Part shown: in pieces, positions 6,956 to 10,077 of the stretch
Position numbering within the stretch: the stretch's first letter is position 1
Layout of the letters: every line of letters begins with the position of its first letter
Origin: Firm-04 sp964479595
Lineage (GTDB): Bacteria; Bacillota; Clostridia; Oscillospirales; Ruminococcaceae
DNA length: 10,077 bases
Reading direction: 5' to 3'
Assembly: GCA_964479595.1 (NCBI GenBank)
Contig: CAYZMU010000041.1
Span: 1 to 10,077, forward strand
The notes under the pieces: model-generated
The model's input: only the letters and a program-made list of their open reading frames with translations
Database searches by the model: none
Told to the model about the DNA's origin: nothing
Made by a program: the position numbers and the translations under genes

Positions 6956-7414
6956 GTGCGCTGTCCGTACTGCGGGGAGGAAGACTCCAAGGTAATCGAT
7001 TCGAGGGTGACGGCGGAAGGCAAGCGCCGCAGAAGGCTTTGCCGGAACTGCTCGCGGCGTTTCACGACGGTGGAAACGGTGGAAAAACCGCTGCTGATGG
7101 TCGCCAAGCGCGACGGTTCGCTCGAGCCGTTCAACCGCAGAAAGCTGCTCGCGGGGATTTACACTTCCCTCAAGAAACGCCCCGTTCAGGCGGAGGCGGT
7201 CGAGGCGATCGTGGACGAGATTGAGGCGCGGCTGGGCGCGGAAGGGGACGCGACGGTCTCCCCGGACAAAATCGGGACGATGGTGCTCGAGCGGCTGCGG
7301 GGGCTTGATCAAGTGGCGTATGTGCGGTTCGCGTCGGTCTATATGGCGTTTTCGGACGTGGAGGATTTTATCCGCGTCATCCGCGATTTGCAGGACGGCG
7401 GCGATGCGCCTTGA
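6956..7414 (+). CDS. nrdR: Transcriptional repressor NrdR
   Basis: NrdR is the nucleotide-sensing repressor of ribonucleotide reductase genes. It binds ATP or dATP through its cone domain and paired NrdR boxes through its zinc ribbon. The 152-residue product has the full architecture: zinc ribbon Cys3/Cys6 (CPYC) and Cys29/Cys32 (CRNC), the intervening VIDSR (13-17) and RRRR (24-27), RRFTT (34-38), then an ATP-cone from about 47 (VAKRDGSLEPFNRRKL) to YVRFASVYMAF (122-132). The start is GTG at 6956, giving the usual M-R-C-P-Y-C-G opening; GGAGG at 6940-6944 lies eleven bases upstream, inside the preceding gene. Its stop lies inside the next gene (11-base overlap). No reductase gene is in the window, so its targets are elsewhere. 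Confidence 0.97.
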   Translation: MRCPYCGEEDSKVIDSRVTAEGKRRRRLCRNCSRRFTTVETVEKPLLMVAKRDGSLEPFNRRKLLAGIYTSLKKRPVQAEAVEAIVDEIEARLGAEGDATVSPDKIGTMVLERLRGLDQVAYVRFASVYMAFSDVEDFIRVIRDLQDGGDAP

Positions 7415-8192
7415 CAAATTCCTCTGCGCCGCGAAGAACATAAGCCGCTCTCAGGCGCGGGAACTGATTCGCGGCGGCGCGGTCACACGCGGCGGGGAAG
7501 TGATAAAAGACCCGGGCGCTTTGGTAGCGGCGGAGGACGAGACCGTCGCGCTGCGCGGGGAACTGCTGCGGTTTTGCGATGGGCGGTATCTGCTCATGCA
7601 CAAGCCTCTTGGGGTGCTGAGCGCGTCAAGAGACGAGGCGCAGAAAACGGTGCTCGATTTAATCGCGCCAAAGGACCGCGCGCGCGGGCTTTCCCCGGCG
7701 GGGCGGCTCGATAAGGATACCAGCGGGCTGCTGCTGCTCACCGACGACGGGCAGTTTGTCCACCAACTGATTTCGCCGAAATTCGGCGTGCCCAGATACT
7801 ATCTCGCGCTGCTGAGAGACCCCTGCGGGCGCGATGACAGGGAGCGGTTCAGGAAGGGCGTGCGGCTGCTTGAAAAGGGAGAGGAGATCACCTGCGCGCC
7901 GGCGGAATATGAGGCGGTCGGGAACCGTGTGGCGCTGGTCGGCGTGCGGGAAGGGCGGTATCACGAGGTGCGGAGAATGTTCGCCGCCCTTGGTAATTTT
8001 GTACAAAAACTCGCCAGAATTCAGGTCGGAAATCTACATCTGCCGCCGGATTTGGCGCCGGGGTGTTATTTGGAGATAATGCACAAAGATGCGTTGAAAG
8101 CGCTCGAAAATTCGTGCATTTCGCGAGTAAACACGGAAATCGTGGAGAAAATTTCGTCAGAATGGATAAAAGAGAGCGAAAAACTTTGGTGA
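7404..8192 (+). CDS. rsuA: RsuA-family 16S rRNA pseudouridine synthase
   Basis: It is predicted to convert a uridine of 16S rRNA (U516 in E. coli numbering) to pseudouridine. The 262-residue protein starts with an S4 RNA-binding domain (about 1-45; RLDKFL, SRSQARELI), followed by the catalytic domain with GRLDKDTSGLLLLT (100-113) holding catalytic Asp103, and EGRYHEVRRMFAALGN (183-198), which is closer to RsuA than to RluB/RluE. The frame is open from 7221 inside nrdR, but ATG 7404 gives the canonical M-R-L-D-K-F start, with AGGA at 7392-7395 eight bases upstream, and overlaps the nrdR stop. The last 26 or so residues, after LEIMHKDALKALEN, extend past the usual RsuA end and are encoded by AT-rich DNA that runs into the next promoter. 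The paralogue RluB is the main alternative. Confidence 0.9.
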   Translation: MRLDKFLCAAKNISRSQARELIRGGAVTRGGEVIKDPGALVAAEDETVALRGELLRFCDGRYLLMHKPLGVLSASRDEAQKTVLDLIAPKDRARGLSPAGRLDKDTSGLLLLTDDGQFVHQLISPKFGVPRYYLALLRDPCGRDDRERFRKGVRLLEKGEEITCAPAEYEAVGNRVALVGVREGRYHEVRRMFAALGNFVQKLARIQVGNLHLPPDLAPGCYLEIMHKDALKALENSCISRVNTEIVEKISSEWIKESEKLW

Positions 8193-8225
8193 GATATACA
8201 ATTGACGGGAGCGAAAAAATCTGGT
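8175..8225 (+). repeat. Imperfect 16-nt direct repeat at the ugpC promoter
   Basis: Bases 8175-8190 (AGCGAAAAACTTTGGT) and 8210-8225 (AGCGAAAAAATCTGGT) match at 14 of 16 positions, 35 bases apart. The first copy ends on the T of the rsuA stop codon; the second fills the spacer between the -35 and -10 boxes of the predicted promoter. GAGATA follows both copies, after a six-base longer gap in the second. It may be a pair of regulator sites or a small promoter duplication; neither is shown. Confidence 0.6.
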
Positions 8226-8230
8226 AAAAT
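8202..8230 (+). promoter_or_regulatory. Promoter for the ABC transporter ATPase gene
   Basis: TTGACG (8202-8207) and TAAAAT (8225-8230) are separated by 17 bases, each one mismatch from consensus. TG at 8222-8223 just before the -10 box makes it an extended -10 type. Transcription should start near 8237, giving a leader of about 105 nt. It sits in an AT-rich gap immediately after rsuA and shows that the ATPase gene has its own expression control. Confidence 0.82.
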
Positions 8231-8236
8231 AGAGAT

Positions 8237-8342
8237 AACGGGAAGATGCGCCTAAACGGCAGGGGGCCGCGCGGGCAGACACCTTTGTATGATAAGCGCC
8301 GCTTGGAGCCGGCGTTGAGAAAATGAACAGGAGGACACGAGA
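8237..8342 (+). promoter_or_regulatory. Leader region of ugpC with hairpin and possible short ORF
   Basis: This predicted untranslated leader is long for a single ATPase gene. A stem pairs 8295-8301 with 8310-8316 (seven pairs, one G-U, eight-base loop), ending twelve bases before the AGGAGG site at 8329-8334. No T run follows, so it is not a terminator. An ATG at 8246 opens 26 codons, rich in Arg and Lys, ending at TGA 8324-8326 just before the ugpC ribosome binding site; its own start has only a poor GGGA-type site. I recognise no known riboswitch class here. Confidence 0.4.
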
Positions 8343-9473
8343 ATGGCAAGTTTGTCTTTGCGGGGAATTTATAAGAAATATCCCGGCGGCGTGGTCGCGG
8401 TTTCCGATGTCAACATTGAAATCCGTGATAAGGAGTTTATTGTTCTGGTCGGTCCGTCCGGCTGCGGGAAGTCCACGACCCTGCGCATGATTGCGGGGCT
8501 TGAGGAGATTTCCGAGGGCGAGCTGTACATCGGCGACCGTCTGGTCAACGACATTGCGCCGAAGGACCGCGATATCGCGATGGTGTTCCAGAACTACGCG
8601 CTGTATCCGCACATGACGGTGTTCGACAATATGGCGTTCGGGCTGAAGCTGCGCAAGGTGCCGAAGGACGAAATCCGCCGCAAGGTGGAAGAGGCGGCGC
8701 GTATCCTCGATTTAACCCCGCTGCTCAACAGAAAGCCGAAGGCTATGTCGGGCGGCCAGCGTCAGCGTGTCGCCTTGGGGCGTGCCATCGTGCGCAACCC
8801 GCAGGTGTTCCTGCTCGACGAGCCGCTGTCCAACCTGGACGCGAAACTGAGAGCGCAGATGAGAACCGAAATTTCGCTGCTGCACAAGCGTCTCGGCACG
8901 ACGTTTATCTACGTCACGCACGACCAGACCGAGGCGATGACGATGGGCGACCGCATCGTGGTCATGAAGGGCGGCTTCGTTCAGCAGATTGATTCCCCGC
9001 AGAACCTCTACGAGAATCCGTGCAACAAGTTTGTGGCGGGCTTCCTTGGCTCTCCGCAGATGAACTTCATCGACGCGACGCTTACCTACCGCGACGGGCA
9101 GTATGTAGTGCTGTTCGGCGGCTCGGAAGGGCGCGGCGCGCAGTTCGAGATTGTGATTCCGCAGAACAAGGTCACGCCGGATCTCGAGCACTACATCGAC
9201 AGAGAAGTGACGCTGGGCATTCGTCCGGAGAACGTCCACGACGAGCCGCAGTACCTCGCCAACGCGACGACGGGTATCGTGCGCTGCAGCGTGGAGATTA
9301 CAGAGCTGATGGGCGCGGAGACGTATCTTTACCTGCAGTGCGAGGGCGTCAAGGTCACCGCGAGAGTTTCGCCGACTTCGACCGCGCAGCCGCAGGATGA
9401 GATCGACGTGGTCTTTGACCCGGAGAAAATCCACCTCTTCGACAAAGAAACCGAGAAGACGATTATCAACTGA
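8343..9473 (+). CDS. ugpC: Sugar ABC transporter ATP-binding protein, UgpC/MsmX/MalK type
   Basis: This cytosolic ATPase energises carbohydrate-type ABC importers. The 376-residue product has Walker A GPSGCGKST (37-45), Q-loop Gln83, signature MSGGQRQR (135-142; Met in place of the usual Leu), Walker B VFLLDEP (155-161), D-loop SNLD (163-166) and H-loop His193. A C-terminal regulatory TOBE-like region runs from about 235, including GIRPENV (292-298), as in MalK and UgpC. It has its own promoter, AGGAGG at 8329-8334 eight bases before the ATG, and its own terminator. No permease or solute-binding protein is next to it. By analogy with Bacillus MsmX, it may serve several importers encoded elsewhere; that is inference. 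The exact sugar or glycerol-phosphate partner cannot be read from this subunit. Confidence 0.94.
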   Translation: MASLSLRGIYKKYPGGVVAVSDVNIEIRDKEFIVLVGPSGCGKSTTLRMIAGLEEISEGELYIGDRLVNDIAPKDRDIAMVFQNYALYPHMTVFDNMAFGLKLRKVPKDEIRRKVEEAARILDLTPLLNRKPKAMSGGQRQRVALGRAIVRNPQVFLLDEPLSNLDAKLRAQMRTEISLLHKRLGTTFIYVTHDQTEAMTMGDRIVVMKGGFVQQIDSPQNLYENPCNKFVAGFLGSPQMNFIDATLTYRDGQYVVLFGGSEGRGAQFEIVIPQNKVTPDLEHYIDREVTLGIRPENVHDEPQYLANATTGIVRCSVEITELMGAETYLYLQCEGVKVTARVSPTSTAQPQDEIDVVFDPEKIHLFDKETEKTIIN

Positions 9474-9495
9474 TAACGGCGTTTTTCCCGGAAGC

Positions 9496-9527
9496 AAAAA
9501 TGGCCTGTCTGAGACAGGTCATTTTTT
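9496..9527. terminator. Bidirectional intrinsic terminator between convergent genes
   Basis: Bases 9496-9509 pair with 9513-9526 (AAAAATGGCCTGTC with GACAGGTCATTTTT), 14 pairs with one G-U and a TGA loop. A T run closes it on the plus strand, and the A run at the left gives the T run on the minus strand. It ends ugpC transcription from the left and the dCMP deaminase transcript from the right, with only about 60 bases between the two stop codons. Confidence 0.93.
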
Positions 9528-9535
9528 GCCCTCTT

Positions 9536-10027
9536 TTAGTAGCCTTTGGGGTCCTCGCGCAGGGAGTCGTCGTTTTCAATCCAGCGCGCGGTGGGGATGG
9601 TAAGGAAGTTCTGCGCGTCGGAGCGGATAATCACCTGCGAGATGCCGGCGTTGAGAATCAGGCGCTTGCACATGGAGCAGGGCTCGACCGCGCCGTCGAG
9701 GCGTTCGGTTTTGGCGTCTTTGCAGGCGAGATAGAGCGTGGCGCCGAGCATATCGCGGCGGGAGGCGCTAATGATGGCGTTGGCCTCGGCGTGGACACTG
9801 CGGCAGAGCTCGTAGCGTTCCCCGCGCGGAATGCCGAGCCGCTCGCGGAAGCAGTAGTTGAGGTCGGTGCAGTTTGCGCGTCCGCGCGGCGCGCCGTTGT
9901 AGCCGGTGGAGATGATCTCGTCGTTCTTGACGATGATGGCGCCGAATTTCCGCCTCAGGCAGGTGCTGCGCCCGCAGACCGCCTCCGCGATATCGAGGTA
10001 GTAGCTTACCTTGTCTTTTCTTTCCAT
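9536..10027 (-). CDS. comEB: Deoxycytidylate (dCMP) deaminase, ComEB-like
   Basis: It is predicted to deaminate dCMP to dUMP, supplying thymidylate synthase. The 163-residue product has the zinc deaminase core: HAEANAI (79-85, zinc ligand His79 and catalytic Glu81) and EPCSMC (115-120, zinc ligands Cys117 and Cys120). The dCMP-deaminase pattern also shows in STCLRRKFGAIIV (21-33), STGYNGAPRG (40-49), and cysteines 53, 59 and 75, which may hold a second structural zinc. The frame is open back to a GTG at 10063, but ATG 10027 is preferred: AAAGGA (complement of 10037-10042) lies nine bases upstream, and the family opening follows directly. It is convergent with ugpC and shares its terminator. 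Its promoter is not visible in the 50 bases left before the window edge. Confidence 0.94.
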   Translation of the reverse strand: MERKDKVSYYLDIAEAVCGRSTCLRRKFGAIIVKNDEIISTGYNGAPRGRANCTDLNYCFRERLGIPRGERYELCRSVHAEANAIISASRRDMLGATLYLACKDAKTERLDGAVEPCSMCKRLILNAGISQVIIRSDAQNFLTIPTARWIENDDSLREDPKGY

Positions 10028-10055
10028 TTTTACGATTCCTTTCTGATTTTTTGTG

Positions 10056-10070
10056 CCCTTCACGGAAGGG
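10056..10070. other. Short hairpin at the right window edge
   Basis: CCCTTC (10056-10061) pairs perfectly with GAAGGG (10065-10070) around an ACG loop. On the plus strand it is followed by AGATTTT at the window end, loosely terminator-like. On the minus strand it would lie in the region upstream of the dCMP deaminase gene, with no T run after it. The window ends here, so its role cannot be judged. Confidence 0.4.
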
Positions 10071-10077
10071 AGATTTT

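Noticed and set aside
7411..7416. TTGACA hexamer at the start of rsuA
   Set aside because: No -10-like hexamer lies 16-18 bases downstream, and the bases encode the conserved RLDKF start of RsuA.
6524..7441. Long antisense open frame (305 codons) opposite the isomerase and nrdR genes
   Set aside because: It spans two well-supported plus-strand genes and has shadow-frame composition with no known motif.
7997..8008. Perfect 12-base palindrome TTTTGTACAAAA inside rsuA
   Set aside because: It encodes ordinary RsuA residues after MFAALGN and is far from any promoter; one short AT palindrome is not enough to call an operator.
8712..9497. Antisense open frame (261 codons) opposite ugpC
   Set aside because: It is a shadow of the ABC ATPase frame; it also crosses the bidirectional terminator at its upstream end.

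Overview
The window is a dense, GC-rich bacterial chromosome segment of about 10 kb. It holds ten protein genes: nine on the plus strand and one on the minus strand at the right end. I saw no RNA genes, insertion sequences, phage genes or CRISPR arrays. Strong AGGAGG-type ribosome binding sites, TTGACA/TATAAT promoters, separate adjacent secD and secF, an MsmX/UgpC-type transport ATPase and NrdR together suggest a Bacillota (Firmicutes) genome, probably a high-GC member of Clostridia such as the Oscillospirales. That placement is inference from gene style, not from a marker phylogeny.

Layout. (1) 1-3467: deoC (5' end lost at the window edge), a Sfp-type phosphopantetheinyl transferase, an unusual short-chain dehydrogenase and purB. 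They are packed with overlaps or very short gaps and look like one transcription unit. (2) 3481-6104: a perfect-consensus promoter, a leader with a GC-rich hairpin, then secD and secF overlapping by four bases, closed by a GC-rich hairpin with a short T run. (3) 6146-8192: a sugar-phosphate isomerase/epimerase-like TIM barrel, nrdR and an RsuA-type 16S rRNA pseudouridine synthase, again tightly spaced or overlapping. (4) 8202-9473: a second promoter, a leader of about 105 nt, and a stand-alone sugar-ABC-transporter ATPase (ugpC/msmX type). (5) 9496-9527: a bidirectional terminator shared with a convergent dCMP deaminase gene (10027 to 9536, minus strand).

How the genes fit together. Most are housekeeping functions: deoxyribose-phosphate breakdown, purine synthesis, control of ribonucleotide reductase, dCMP deamination, rRNA modification and assistance to protein export. 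deoC, nrdR and the dCMP deaminase all touch deoxynucleotide metabolism but sit in separate units. The solitary ABC ATPase has no permease or binding protein in view, so it probably powers transporters encoded elsewhere.

I found no convincing new multi-gene system. The points most worth a second look are: the dehydrogenase, whose cofactor and active-site motifs are partly replaced; its placement beside a phosphopantetheinyl transferase; paired GCGAAAAA elements at both promoters, including a 14/16 direct repeat before ugpC; the AT-rich tail added to RsuA; and a possible 26-codon leader ORF ahead of ugpC.
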